DNA from: an uncultured Pseudomonadota bacterium
GTDB lineage: Bacteria > Pseudomonadota > Gammaproteobacteria > Methylococcales > Methylomonadaceae
Direction of reading: 5' to 3'
Assembly (NCBI GenBank): GCA_903848935.1
Contig: CAINHO010000009.1
Span: 1-61,360, forward strand
Length of the DNA stretch: 61,360 nt
Shown here: piece after piece, positions 1 to 8,545 of the stretch
Numbering within the stretch: the first letter of the stretch is position 1
Layout of the letters: the number at the start of each line of letters is the position of its first letter
Made by a program: the position numbers and the translations under genes
Notes under the pieces: model-generated
Told to the model about the DNA's origin: nothing
The model's database searches: none
The model's input: only the letters and a program-made list of their open reading frames with translations

Positions 1-102
1 GTCCGCCACTCGTCAGCCTCCGAAGAGCTGCTACCGTTCGACTTGCATGTGTTAAGCATACCGCCAGCGTTCAATCTGAGCCATGATCAAACTCTTCAGT
101 TT
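1..102 (-). rRNA. rrs: 16S rRNA gene, 5' end (partial)
   Basis: Read on the minus strand, positions 102 to 1 give the conserved start of bacterial 16S rRNA, including the universal 8F primer site (AGAGTTTGATCATGGCTCAG) near 76-95 and the AACGCTGGCGG helix. The gene runs off the left edge, so only about 100 bases are present. The variant GGTATGCTTAACACATGC fits Gammaproteobacteria. The mature 5' end is set at about 102 by analogy with E. coli. Confidence 0.97.
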
Positions 103-264
103 AAATCAGCTTTGCAACTCTAAAATGAGTTGCCAATTTTTGGCTCGACTAGAATTAACTAACGTAATTTAAAATTGCTTTTGAATTACTGTGCTTCGTT
201 CTGAAGTCGATTATTTATTCACCACTCATAACCAACACAAGCACCCACACAAATTATTTTGATT

Positions 265-281
265 TAAATTTTTAAAGAGCT
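265..281 (-). promoter_or_regulatory. boxA antitermination site in rRNA leader
   Basis: The minus strand reads AGCTCTTTAAAAATTTA, close to the E. coli rrn boxA (GCTCTTTAACAATTTA) bound by NusB/NusE. It lies in the roughly 200-base leader between the promoter and the 16S start, the expected place. The rest of the leader (103-264) holds no gene; it contains a TGTGTGGGTGC stretch typical of gammaproteobacterial rrn leaders. Confidence 0.8.
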
Positions 282-325
282 TTTTGTTTTTAGTCTTAGC
301 TGCGTTGCCGTAGCTGAGTTTTAAA

Positions 326-353
326 ATTATAGCGATTTTTTTAACTTTGTCAA
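326..353 (-). promoter_or_regulatory. rRNA operon promoter, consensus sigma-70
   Basis: On the minus strand a perfect -35 TTGACA (348-353) and perfect -10 TATAAT (326-331) are separated by 16 bp. AT-rich sequence upstream (354-380) could be an UP element. Transcription would start near 318 and proceed left through boxA into 16S. This is among the strongest-looking promoters in the window, as expected for an rrn operon. Confidence 0.9.
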
Positions 354-380
354 AAAGTTTTTCAATTTATTTTCGAAAAG

Positions 381-785
381 TTATTTATTAGCAACCTTTA
401 CCAACCAACCTTCACGCTCATAACAGCCTAAAATAGCCTTTGAAAACAAATTGATACGCACATATTTTCCCGTATATTCAGCTGGGATTATTGCCGTCAC
501 TTTATGAAAACTACTGTTGCTTTCAATAACGACCGGCACCGACTGCTCCTTCATTGTGACCTTAATCGTGCTTGGATCCGTCCATTCCGACAATTTAAAT
601 GAAAATTCCGACTCCGCCGCCACTTCAATTTTCTCTGGTTCCTGATAAGTCGGCAAACTAAATTCGCGAACTTGCGGTTTTTTACAAGCTTCCTCTACTT
701 CGCCCGCCGAATACGCATAACTACCAACATTCACACTCAATAATGCCACCGCCAAAGTCGCTTGAACAAAATGATTAACTCGCAT
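381..785 (-). CDS. Hypothetical exported protein (134 aa)
   Basis: I do not recognise the family. The protein starts with a typical cleavable signal peptide: a charged MRVNH start, a hydrophobic core, and a likely cut after about residue 26 in the SYAYSA region. The mature part of about 108 residues has two cysteines (in EEACKK and GCYERE), compatible with one disulfide, and looks beta-rich. It is probably periplasmic. The start is supported by GGAG eight bases upstream. It lies 26 bases downstream of a small membrane-protein gene on the same strand, so the two probably form an operon. The stop codon adjoins the rRNA promoter region. No function is proposed. Confidence 0.7.
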   Translation of the reverse strand: MRVNHFVQATLAVALLSVNVGSYAYSAGEVEEACKKPQVREFSLPTYQEPEKIEVAAESEFSFKLSEWTDPSTIKVTMKEQSVPVVIESNSSFHKVTAIIPAEYTGKYVRINLFSKAILGCYEREGWLVKVANK

Positions 786-811
786 CGCTATAACTCCAAA
801 ATTTGTTAAAA

Positions 812-1057
812 TTACTTCGCTTCAGGAATTTCTGAAACTAGAACCGCCTTTTCGACCGCTTTTTTTGCCAGCAACAACTCTTCTTTATGCCCTTCCCCAT
901 AAAGCGTCACACCTCCCATAATCGCAACCAAAGTAATTGACGACACCACAAACCGCGTCGGGTGCTTCATAAAAAACAACGGCCACTGCGGTTTGTACAT
1001 CCCAACAACAAAAAATAATGCCGTGTACACAAGTATATGAATCGAAGCTAAAACCAT
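812..1057 (-). CDS. Small hypothetical membrane protein (81 aa)
   Basis: The family is not recognised. The sequence predicts two transmembrane helices (about residues 5-20 and 35-52) joined by a short loop with KPQWPLFFMKHPTR, then a hydrophilic, charged tail with several lysines and glutamates (about 53-81). It is likely an inner-membrane protein. GAGA lies about 9-12 bases before the ATG. It is the first gene of a probable two-gene unit with the exported protein that follows, and it diverges from yajQ, with about 80 bases of shared promoter region between them. Confidence 0.6.
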   Translation of the reverse strand: MVLASIHILVYTALFFVVGMYKPQWPLFFMKHPTRFVVSSITLVAIMGGVTLYGEGHKEELLLAKKAVEKAVLVSEIPEAK

Positions 1058-1136
1058 AATAGAAATCTCAAATTGTATGTTTAAATAATTTTGTCATATT
1101 ATAAGGTACGTCATTATTTACTAATCAACTATATTT

Positions 1137-1619
1137 ATGCCCTCATTTGATATTATTTCCGAATTCGATGTCCACGAAGCCAAAAACGCCGTCGATCAAG
1201 CCAATAAAGAAGTCACGACGCGCTTTGATTTTAAAGGCACAGATTCTAGTTTTGAACTCAACGATTCCACAATTGTCATGATTTCAGAATCGACCTTCCA
1301 ATTACAACAAATGTTTAGCGTTCTTTGTTCCAAACTCACGAAACGCGGCATCGACATCGCTTGCATGGAAGTCAAAGATGCAAAAGGTAGTGGGAAATTG
1401 ATGCGCCAAGAAGTTTTGCTTAAACAAGGGATTGAATCAACGCTTGCAAAAAAAATAGTCAAACTTATCAAAGACAATAAACTCAAAGTTCAAGCCGCGA
1501 TTCAAGGTGAAAAATTACGGGTGAATGGAAAAAATCGTGATGATTTGCAAGCAACCATTCAATTTTTGCGGAGTTCTGATTTAGAACAACCGTTACAGTT
1601 TGATAATTTTCGAGAATAA
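1137..1619 (+). CDS. yajQ: YajQ family cyclic-di-GMP-binding protein
   Basis: The 160-residue length matches the YajQ family almost exactly. The characteristic N-terminus (MPSFDIISEFD, then VDQANKEV and TRFDFKG) and C-terminus (KLRVNGKNRDDLQ, LQFDNFR) are all visible. The fold is two tandem ferredoxin-like domains. Some family members (Xanthomonas, Pseudomonas) bind c-di-GMP and act with a transcription factor; E. coli YajQ is otherwise described as a nucleotide/RNA-binding protein. No good Shine-Dalgarno sequence is visible before the ATG, but the N-terminus is so conserved that the start is secure. Its 3' end overlaps that of the convergent CPBP protease by 27 bp. The window also holds an HD-GYP c-di-GMP phosphodiesterase (37.5 kb). 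Confidence 0.93.
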   Translation: MPSFDIISEFDVHEAKNAVDQANKEVTTRFDFKGTDSSFELNDSTIVMISESTFQLQQMFSVLCSKLTKRGIDIACMEVKDAKGSGKLMRQEVLLKQGIESTLAKKIVKLIKDNKLKVQAAIQGEKLRVNGKNRDDLQATIQFLRSSDLEQPLQFDNFRE

Positions 1620-2471
1620 CCAATAACTCGCCAGCACAAATAGCAACCAACCCGCGACTAATACACCAATCACGCCGTCGTAATGGCTCACTAAAAACGA
1701 ATACGGCGTGTTTAAATCTACACTCATTGTCGATTTACTCATTCGAATTAACGTCACCCAACCCGCGTGATAACCAATGCACAACGCTAAATTCATCTCA
1801 CCATGTAATCGCAACACACCCAAAAATAATCCAACCGCGCATAATGCCAGAAACGCCGTTGGTTCTTGCATAGCGAAAACGTTGTGATACGCCTCGCCCA
1901 ACAATTGAAAACTGCCATTCAAACTTAATGTCTCATCTGAAACAGGCGATTTACTGTCTAAAAAATGTAAGCCTGCGTAATAAATCGAACTAAGTAAAAC
2001 TGCTAAAAACGCAGATAGATATTTCCTCAAACTGGTCAGTAATAAGCCGCGAAAAACCGATTCTTCAACAATACCAATTAGTACAGCCAATCCAAACGCA
2101 ACGCCAACTTTTTTCGCCACCCAGCCAAACGTCCACGCCTTTGTCATGTCGATTGAATGAATACCTAAAAAATTAAGTGTGATAAAAGCAGGTAATAAAA
2201 TCAGTACGCTTAAACCAAAACCACGTCCAAATTGTTTCAACATAGTGTTAAATGGCGCGTAACCGAGCATTACTTTGTTCAAACCGAGCCATTTTGAAAT
2301 GGGGAAAATACTCAGCAGCAACATGATTTGTGACAGCCGAATCATCAGTTTTCGCAAAATAGTCGGGTCATTAAAACTCAACGCAATCAAATAACTAAAA
2401 ACACACGCACTGCTCGTTATCACAAACAAAACCAACATCGGCACAAACGCATAAAAAATTGTACGACTCAT
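1593..2471 (-). CDS. CPBP family intramembrane metalloprotease
   Basis: A multi-pass membrane protein of 292 residues with about seven or eight hydrophobic segments. The CPBP/Abi signature is present: EESVFRG in mid-protein, where the paired glutamates and arginine form motif 1, then a histidine in AGLHF and GYHAGW near the end. In the family (type II CAAX protease, Rce1-like) these residues form a glutamic intramembrane protease; bacterial substrates are mostly unknown. The ATG at 2471 overlaps the rsmE stop as TAATG, indicating translational coupling. A GTG six codons upstream is a less likely alternative. It overlaps yajQ convergently by 27 bp. Confidence 0.85.
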   Translation of the reverse strand: MSRTIFYAFVPMLVLFVITSSACVFSYLIALSFNDPTILRKLMIRLSQIMLLLSIFPISKWLGLNKVMLGYAPFNTMLKQFGRGFGLSVLILLPAFITLNFLGIHSIDMTKAWTFGWVAKKVGVAFGLAVLIGIVEESVFRGLLLTSLRKYLSAFLAVLLSSIYYAGLHFLDSKSPVSDETLSLNGSFQLLGEAYHNVFAMQEPTAFLALCAVGLFLGVLRLHGEMNLALCIGYHAGWVTLIRMSKSTMSVDLNTPYSFLVSHYDGVIGVLVAGWLLFVLASYWLFSKIIKL

Positions 2472-3199
2472 TATTGGAAATCGCCCCACAACATTTGCAC
2501 CGCTGATAATGCGGCGAGTGACGCGGTTTCAGTGCGTAAAATCCGTGCGCCTAATCGAACAGGAATAAAACCTGCCACCTTTGCGATTTCACGTTCCGTA
2601 CTTGAAAAACCACCTTCGGGACCTGTTAATAACGTCACCGAATTATTCTCAGGCGTGAGTTGTGCTAAATTTTTCTCAGCATAAGGATCAAGAAAAACTT
2701 TCAAACCGCCCAGCCCTGTGACCCACGCATTCAACATCGAAACATCTGCAAAATCTGGTAAAACCGTGCGTCCACTTTGTTCGGCAGCGTGTTGAATAAT
2801 TTTTTGCCAATGTTGCCAACGCTGTGATTTCTTTTCATCTTTGAATTGCACCACGCAACGCTCGGTAATCAACGGTGTAATTGACGTTACGCCTAATTCG
2901 ACTGCTTTTTGTACCGAAAAATCCATTCTATCGCCACGCGAAATTCCTAAACCTAACTGAATTTTCAAATTCGATTCAATGGTTCGTTCGACGTGTTTTT
3001 CTAATTCAACTCGCACCGATTTACGACTGACTTCAACAACTTTACCGACGTATTCGCCGCCCGTTCCGTTGAATAAAATAATGGGTGCGGCGTTTTTCAA
3101 ACGCAACACATTTCTGGCGTAATGTGCGTTGTCGTCATCCAATTCAATCGTGCTGTCAGTTTGCAACGCGGCGGAGGTGTAAAGTCGTGAAATTCGCAT
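2471..3199 (-). CDS. rsmE: 16S rRNA m3U1498 methyltransferase RsmE
   Basis: RsmE methylates N3 of U1498 in helix 44 of 16S rRNA in the assembled 30S subunit, using S-adenosylmethionine. At 242 residues it has the normal length. The N-terminal PUA-like domain (about 1-70, with HYARNVLRLK) precedes a C-terminal SPOUT/trefoil-knot domain whose signature is clear: LLTGPEGGFS followed by RLGARILRTETA. It belongs to a minus-strand run in which the pentapeptide-repeat gene ends 2 bases upstream and the CPBP gene starts inside its stop codon, suggesting one transcript from copZ or the pentapeptide gene onward. Confidence 0.95.
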   Translation of the reverse strand: MRISRLYTSAALQTDSTIELDDDNAHYARNVLRLKNAAPIILFNGTGGEYVGKVVEVSRKSVRVELEKHVERTIESNLKIQLGLGISRGDRMDFSVQKAVELGVTSITPLITERCVVQFKDEKKSQRWQHWQKIIQHAAEQSGRTVLPDFADVSMLNAWVTGLGGLKVFLDPYAEKNLAQLTPENNSVTLLTGPEGGFSSTEREIAKVAGFIPVRLGARILRTETASLAALSAVQMLWGDFQ

Positions 3200-3201
3200 T
3201 T

Positions 3202-3927
3202 TTACTCTTCAAAAATTGCAGCGTTCAAATTCAACGCACCGTTAAAAATAGATTTGTCTTTAATGAAACCAAATTTTGTACCGTTTAAATTCGTACCATT
3301 GAAATTCACATTTTCTAAATGGCTGCCGCTTAAATCCGCCATCGTCAAATCGGCATTCGTCAAGTTTGCCCCCGACAAATCAACACGTTTCATCAATGCC
3401 CGATTAAGATTCGCGTTAGTCAAATTCACATTCGACAAATTTGCACCATTCAAACTCACGCGCATCAAACCCATTGGCTGATTTTTCATATCCACGCCCC
3501 AATTTGCATTGGTTAAATTTGCGCCTTTCAAATTCGCTTTGTCCAAATTTGCAATAAAACGACTACCGCTTAAATTCGCTTCGCTCAAATCGGCATCCAT
3601 CATGCTCACGCCGAAAATACTGGTATTCGCCAGATTCGCACGGGCAAAATGAATCCGCGTCATCACCGTTAAATCTAAATTCAAATTCGACAAATCGCTG
3701 TCGTTCAAGTTCGCATCACGCAAATCCGTTCCCCACAAATCAGCGTGTCGAAAATCCAATTTCGATAAATCCAAACCGCGAAAATCTTTGCGCCGCAAAT
3801 CGGCAACGTGCGTTTTGTCCGCACTTTTTAATTTTTGTTCGATTTCGACGCGCGATAAATCTGCCGCGAAGACGTTTAAACTCAACACCAATGCCGAAAA
3901 ACCTAAACTTATTTTTTGTAATTTCAT
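3202..3927 (-). CDS. Exported pentapeptide-repeat protein
   Basis: From about residue 40 to 235 the protein is a run of A(D/N)LXX-type pentapeptides (ADLRR, LDLSK, ADLWG, ANLND, ANLSG, ANLTN and so on), which fold into a right-handed quadrilateral beta-helix. The N-terminus is a signal peptide (MKLQKISLGFSALVLSLNVFAA), so it is probably periplasmic. One segment (WGVDMKNQPMGLM) interrupts the register. I chose the ATG at 3927 over the GTG at 3939 because GGAG lies six bases before it. Molecular functions of exported pentapeptide proteins are mostly unknown; Qnr-like gyrase protection is unlikely for an exported protein. It sits between copA and rsmE on the same strand. Confidence 0.88.
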   Translation of the reverse strand: MKLQKISLGFSALVLSLNVFAADLSRVEIEQKLKSADKTHVADLRRKDFRGLDLSKLDFRHADLWGTDLRDANLNDSDLSNLNLDLTVMTRIHFARANLANTSIFGVSMMDADLSEANLSGSRFIANLDKANLKGANLTNANWGVDMKNQPMGLMRVSLNGANLSNVNLTNANLNRALMKRVDLSGANLTNADLTMADLSGSHLENVNFNGTNLNGTKFGFIKDKSIFNGALNLNAAIFEE

Positions 3928-3942
3928 TTTTTGCTCCACATT

Positions 3943-6174
3943 TTAAAACTTCATCCAGCGCAACCGATTAGCATTTGAAACCACCGTCACCGACGACATT
4001 GCCATCGCTAAACCTGCAATCATTGGATTCAACAGTACGCCAAAAATCGGATAAAACAGCCCTGCTGCCAACGGAATACTGATGGTGTTGTAAAAAAATG
4101 CACCCAATAAATTTTGTTTGATGTTGACTAGCGTCGCACTTGAAAGTTTCATCGCTTCGGGAACTTTCAACAACGAACCTTGCAAAATCACAATGTCCGC
4201 ACTTTCAATGGCTACGTCTGTGCCACCACCAATCGCCATTCCAACATCGGCTTGTGCTAAGGCTGGCGCGTCGTTAATTCCATCGCCAACCATGCCAACG
4301 CAAAACCCAGCTTGCTGTAATTCACGCACGATTTCGGCTTTAAATTCAGGTAAAACTTGTGCTTTGATTTCGGTAATTCCCGCCTGTTTCGCAATTGCAT
4401 TTGCGGTAATTTCGTTATCGCCCGTCACCATAATCAAACGCACACCCAGTTTTTTCAACGCTTGCACGGCTTCGGCAGAATCCGTTTTGATTGGGTCAGA
4501 AACTGAAACAATCCCAACACAAACACCATTCGCCGCCAACAACATTGGCGTTTGTCCCAATTCGGCAAGTTCGTCTAACGTCACCAAATAATCATCAACA
4601 GGAATTTCTTGTTCGAGTATCAACGTTTTATTGCCAAACAAAACCGATTGTTCTTTCCAATAACCAATAACACCGCGTCCAGCAATGGCTTGAAATTTCT
4701 TGATGCGATGTAGTTTCAAATCTTGCGCTTTTGCCGCCGCTAAAATACTGCTTGCCAACGGATGTTCCGAACCCGATTCTAAACTTGCGGCAAGTTGTAA
4801 CACCGTCGTTTCGTCAAAATCGCCAAACGCTAAAATCGTTGCAACCGTTGGTTTACCTTGCGTGACCGTTCCCGTTTTGTCGAGAATAATGCAATTCAAT
4901 TTACCGGCCGTTTGTAACGCTTCGCCTTTACGAATCAAAATGCCTGATTGCGCGGCACGTCCCACGGCAACCATGACTGAAATCGGTGTCGCCAAACCCA
5001 ATGCACACGGGCAAGCAATCACTAACACGGTCATCGATGTAACAAACGCATAGCCTAACGCGCCATCGCCGCCAAAAACTAACCACAATAAAAACGTTAC
5101 CCCAGAAATCCCGACAACTGTTGGTACGAAAACACTGGCGATTTGGTCAGCCAAACGAGCAATTTTTGGTTTACTGCCTTGCGCTTGACGAACACTTTTA
5201 ATGATTTGTGCGAGCGCGGTATCACGTCCAATCCGGGTTGCCATAAACAAAAAACTGCCCGTTTGATTCATCGTGCCGCCCGCAACGGCTGAACCAATTG
5301 TTTTTTCAACAGGCATCGATTCACCCGTGAGCATCGATTCATCAACGCTTGAATGTCCGTCAGTTAAAACGCCATCGACAGGAATTTTCTCACCTGGTCG
5401 AACACGCAACGTTTCACCTAAACCGACTTCTTCAATCGGCACATCGATTTCTTCGCCATTTCGAACAACCCGCGCTGTTCGTGGTTGCAACCCTAATAAT
5501 TGCCGAATTGCCCCAGACGTTTGACCACGCGCTCTAGTTTCAAGCGCGTTGCCTAAATTGATAAACGCTAAAATTATCACCGCCGCTTCAAAATAAGCGT
5601 GTTGCGACAAGACAGGAAACGATTTGTAATAATCAATCATGATGGTCGAATAAAACCACGCCGACCCTGTTCCCAAAGCAATTAACGTATCCATGTTGTA
5701 TTGGCGCAAGCGAAACGATTGATACGCGCCACTGTAAAAATGTCCACCAGAATACGCCATAATTCCCAACGTAATCACGGCAATCAGTGTCCAAAACCAC
5801 TGGCTATGTGGCATTCCCATCATTGGCATCCAGCCAAGTTGTTCCAGCAACATCAAAAATGCGCCAAAACCACCCGCTATTTTTGCTTTGTGCATCAATG
5901 ACGCATAACGCGCTAATTCTTGGGCTTCTTGTTCAGCGGGATCTTCAATGCCTTCCATAATTGCCGCATCAAAACCTGCTGCTTTCACTGATTTTTTCAA
6001 GGCTTCAACATCGGGATTGCCTTTGACAATGGCAGAATGGTCGGCAAAATTCACACTGACCGATTCCACACCCGCAACCGAAGTTAATGCGCCTTCAACG
6101 GAAGCAATACAACCCGCACAGCGCATTCCTAAAATGGATAAACGTAATTCTGGAGAAGTAGAATCGGTCGTCAT
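3943..6174 (-). CDS. copA: Copper-exporting P1B-type ATPase CopA
   Basis: This 743-residue inner-membrane P1B-1 ATPase exports Cu+ (or Ag+). Visible in order: one N-terminal heavy-metal-associated domain with GMRCAGC (about 16-22); eight transmembrane segments; TGES actuator; CPC in [16 protein letters not shown] phosphorylation site; [13 protein letters not shown] hinge. The last two helices carry YN and MAMSS, the residues that mark Cu+ selectivity, so a zinc or cadmium role is unlikely. It has one metal-binding domain rather than two. It lies 5 bases downstream of a copZ-like chaperone gene, and the pair is a copper detoxification operon. No CueR-type regulator gene is in the window. Confidence 0.96.
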   Translation of the reverse strand: MTTDSTSPELRLSILGMRCAGCIASVEGALTSVAGVESVSVNFADHSAIVKGNPDVEALKKSVKAAGFDAAIMEGIEDPAEQEAQELARYASLMHKAKIAGGFGAFLMLLEQLGWMPMMGMPHSQWFWTLIAVITLGIMAYSGGHFYSGAYQSFRLRQYNMDTLIALGTGSAWFYSTIMIDYYKSFPVLSQHAYFEAAVIILAFINLGNALETRARGQTSGAIRQLLGLQPRTARVVRNGEEIDVPIEEVGLGETLRVRPGEKIPVDGVLTDGHSSVDESMLTGESMPVEKTIGSAVAGGTMNQTGSFLFMATRIGRDTALAQIIKSVRQAQGSKPKIARLADQIASVFVPTVVGISGVTFLLWLVFGGDGALGYAFVTSMTVLVIACPCALGLATPISVMVAVGRAAQSGILIRKGEALQTAGKLNCIILDKTGTVTQGKPTVATILAFGDFDETTVLQLAASLESGSEHPLASSILAAAKAQDLKLHRIKKFQAIAGRGVIGYWKEQSVLFGNKTLILEQEIPVDDYLVTLDELAELGQTPMLLAANGVCVGIVSVSDPIKTDSAEAVQALKKLGVRLIMVTGDNEITANAIAKQAGITEIKAQVLPEFKAEIVRELQQAGFCVGMVGDGINDAPALAQADVGMAIGGGTDVAIESADIVILQGSLLKVPEAMKLSSATLVNIKQNLLGAFFYNTISIPLAAGLFYPIFGVLLNPMIAGLAMAMSSVTVVSNANRLRWMKF

Positions 6175-6179
6175 AATCG

Positions 6180-6389
6180 TTACTCCACGCCAAAACCAGC
6201 AGCGATAATTACGTCTTCTAAATCATCGATTTCGATTTTTTCGGGTTCAAATACAACGCTCACATGATTTTCTTTGCAATCGGCAACGGCACTAATCACA
6301 CCGTCCAACGCGGTTAATTTTTCAATTACATTGTTCTCACATCCGCCACATTTCATGCCTGTAACGGTAAAAATTGCTGTTTGTGTCAT
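6180..6389 (-). CDS. copZ: CopZ-like copper chaperone (HMA domain)
   Basis: A 69-residue single heavy-metal-associated domain with GMKCGGC (about residues 11-17), in which the two cysteines bind one Cu+ ion in the CxxC loop. The length and ferredoxin-like pattern match stand-alone CopZ/Atx1 chaperones, which hand copper to CopA in the cytoplasm. The middle residues are GG rather than the more common AS/HH, so metal preference is inferred from the copA neighbour. GAGG sits 8 bases before the ATG. It is the first gene of the copZ-copA unit; a strong inverted repeat lies about 30-56 bases upstream. Confidence 0.9.
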   Translation of the reverse strand: MTQTAIFTVTGMKCGGCENNVIEKLTALDGVISAVADCKENHVSVVFEPEKIEIDDLEDVIIAAGFGVE

Positions 6390-6418
6390 GGGGATTCCTC
6401 GTTAAAATTAAAAAAATA

Positions 6419-6445
6419 CGCTGCTATATGATTACCGTAGCAGCG
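6419..6445. promoter_or_regulatory. Inverted repeat upstream of copZ, candidate operator
   Basis: Perfect 8-bp arms CGCTGCTA (6419-6426) and TAGCAGCG (6438-6445) are separated by 11 bp. The site lies in the short divergent promoter region between copZ (minus) and the thioredoxin-fold gene (plus). There is no T-tract on either side, so an operator is more likely than a terminator. It does not match the CueR consensus that I know. Which regulator binds is unknown. Confidence 0.5.
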
Positions 6446-6520
6446 ACGCATTGCAATCCTTTGAAACGCGATTTGCGATATAATCACACCACTCCCTTAA
6501 AAACCACCGAGGTTTAGAAA

Positions 6521-7081
6521 ATGGTAACTTTAGAAACGCCGATTTGTGATTTTGGCAAACCCGCGATTGATTTTGAATTATTGGGTGTCGATGGCAAAAC
6601 GTGGACGCTTAGAAATTGCATGGGCGAGAAAGGGCTGTTGGTGATGTTTATTTGTAATCACTGTCCGTATGTGAAAGCTGTGAAGGAACGCATTGTTCGT
6701 GATACCGCTGAACTTAAAACACTCGGCATTAACAGCGTAGCGATTATGTCGAACGATTTTGTGGCGTACCCTGAAGATTCATTTGAGAACATGAAAAAGT
6801 TTTCGGATGAACTAAATTTCAGTTTTCCGTATTTACTCGACGAAACGCAAGAAGTTGCAAAAGCCTACGGTGCGATTTGTACACCGGATTTCTTTGGTTA
6901 CAACGCAAATTTTGAATTGCAATATCGCGGACGTTTAGATTCTAGTCGCCGCGAAATTACCCCAGAAAATACGCCGCGTGATTTGTTTGAAGCCATGAAA
7001 CTCGTAGCTGAAACTAATCATGGCCCTAAAGAACAATTAAGCAGCATCGGCTGTTCAATCAAATGGAAAGAAGGAGAATAG
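6521..7081 (+). CDS. Thioredoxin-fold redoxin family protein
   Basis: A 186-residue cytoplasmic protein of the AhpC/TSA-redoxin superfamily, with no signal peptide. The active-site loop CNHCPYV (C45-x2-C48) has the CxxC spacing of a disulfide oxidoreductase rather than a one-cysteine peroxiredoxin. Downstream FFGYN, YRGRLD and CSIKWK are typical of the redoxin subgroup often named thioredoxin family protein. Substrates are unknown. The start has GAGG about 8 bases upstream, and a TATAAT at 6479-6484 could be its -10 element. It ends 3 bases before pgk, so the two are probably co-transcribed. Confidence 0.88.
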   Translation: MVTLETPICDFGKPAIDFELLGVDGKTWTLRNCMGEKGLLVMFICNHCPYVKAVKERIVRDTAELKTLGINSVAIMSNDFVAYPEDSFENMKKFSDELNFSFPYLLDETQEVAKAYGAICTPDFFGYNANFELQYRGRLDSSRREITPENTPRDLFEAMKLVAETNHGPKEQLSSIGCSIKWKEGE

Positions 7082-7084
7082 AAA

Positions 7085-8251
7085 ATGACGATTTTACGCA
7101 TGGTTGATTTAGATTTAGCCGGAAAGCGCGTTTTGATTCGTGAAGATTTAAACGTGCCGGTCAAAAATGGCAAAGTAACCAGTGACGCGCGAATTCAGGC
7201 GAGTTTACCAACGATTGAATTCGCGTTGAACGCTGGCGCGGCAGTGATGTTGATGTCGCATATTGGTCGCCCTACCGAAGGCGAATACAATCCTGAATAT
7301 TCGTTACAACCCGTCGCCGAACATTTGGCGACATTGTTGAATAAACCTGTTCGCTTAGAAAAAGATTGGCTCGATGGCATTGAAATCAAAGCGGGTGAAG
7401 TCGTGTTATGCGAAAACGTACGTTTCAACGTTGGTGAAGGTAAAAATAACGACGACTTAGGCAAAAAGATGGCGGCGTTATGCGATATTTTTGTCATGGA
7501 TGCGTTTGGCACAGCACATCGCGCTCAAGCCTCAACACATGCGATTGCCAAATTTGCGCCAATTTCATGTGCAGGACCTTTACTTGCAAATGAATTAGAA
7601 GCCTTAGGTCGCGCACTCGAAACCCCTGAAAAGCCTGTAATCGCCATTGTTGGCGGTTCAAAAGTTTCAACAAAATTAACCGTGTTAGAATCACTTTCTA
7701 AAAAAGTAGATCAATTGATTGTCGGTGGTGGCATTGCAAATACGTTTATCGCAGCGATGGGTTTTTCAGTTGGAAAATCTCTGGTTGAAATGGATTTAAT
7801 CGACGAAGCAAAACGTTTAATTGCTGATGCGAAAGCAGCAGGTTCTGATATTCCGATTCCAACTGATGTAGTTTGTGCAAAAGAATTTTCTGAAACCGCT
7901 GAAGCGACCATTAAAAATGTCGCCGATATTGCAGAAGATGACATGATTTTGGATATTGGGCCTGAAACAGCGGCGCATTACGCACAAATTCTGAAATCTG
8001 CAAAAACAATTGTCTGGAATGGCCCAGTCGGGGTTTTTGAAATCGAACAATTCGCGCATGGCACACAAACACTGGCTTATGCAATTGCAGGCAGTGACGC
8101 ATTTTCGATTGCAGGCGGCGGCGATACACTCGCGGCGATTGATAAATATGGCATTAACGACCAAATTTCTTACACCTCAACAGGCGGTGGCGCATTCTTG
8201 GAATTCCTCGAAGGCAAAGAACTTCCCGCTGTAACGATTTTGCAAAAATAA
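7085..8251 (+). CDS. pgk: Phosphoglycerate kinase
   Basis: Catalyses 1,3-bisphosphoglycerate + ADP to 3-phosphoglycerate + ATP (reversible) in glycolysis/gluconeogenesis. At 388 residues it matches bacterial Pgk. The N-terminal substrate half shows RxDxNVP-type sequence (IREDLNVPV), MSHIGRP, ENVRF and DAFGTAHR; the C-terminal nucleotide half shows [26 protein letters not shown] and the final GGGDTLAA and STGGGAFLE. The ATG is preceded by GGAG within the end of the previous gene. Unlike many genomes, no gap, fba or pyk gene lies next to it; rpoZ and spoT follow on the same strand. Confidence 0.97.
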   Translation: MTILRMVDLDLAGKRVLIREDLNVPVKNGKVTSDARIQASLPTIEFALNAGAAVMLMSHIGRPTEGEYNPEYSLQPVAEHLATLLNKPVRLEKDWLDGIEIKAGEVVLCENVRFNVGEGKNNDDLGKKMAALCDIFVMDAFGTAHRAQASTHAIAKFAPISCAGPLLANELEALGRALETPEKPVIAIVGGSKVSTKLTVLESLSKKVDQLIVGGGIANTFIAAMGFSVGKSLVEMDLIDEAKRLIADAKAAGSDIPIPTDVVCAKEFSETAEATIKNVADIAEDDMILDIGPETAAHYAQILKSAKTIVWNGPVGVFEIEQFAHGTQTLAYAIAGSDAFSIAGGGDTLAAIDKYGINDQISYTSTGGGAFLEFLEGKELPAVTILQK

Positions 8252-8282
8252 TTTTTACCCTTTAAATTTTGGAGAGACAAAG

Positions 8283-8534
8283 ATGGCACGAGTGACGATT
8301 GAAGATTGTTTAGAAAATGTTGAAAACCGTTTTAAATTGGTTTTGTTAGCGAGTACCCGCGCACGTCAATTAAGTCACGGTGCAACAGAATTTGTGCCGC
8401 GCGATCGTGATAAAGACACCGTCGTGGCATTACGCGAAATTGCGGCGGGTCATGTAACGGAAGAAAATGTTGCTGCGTTGCACCGTGTGGGCGAAGTTCA
8501 TGATCATCACGCGCCTGAAAATCCGTTATTTTAA
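8283..8534 (+). CDS. rpoZ: RNA polymerase omega subunit
   Basis: This 83-residue protein is the omega subunit, which wraps the beta-prime C-terminus and helps RNA polymerase assembly. The family core [28 protein letters not shown] and [14 protein letters not shown] is intact. In Proteobacteria omega also forms part of a ppGpp site, which fits its position 11 bases before spoT. GGAG lies about 9 bases before the ATG. The gmk gene that usually precedes rpoZ-spoT is missing here; pgk takes its place. Confidence 0.97.
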   Translation: MARVTIEDCLENVENRFKLVLLASTRARQLSHGATEFVPRDRDKDTVVALREIAAGHVTEENVAALHRVGEVHDHHAPENPLF

Positions 8535-8545
8535 GTTTTGATTCC

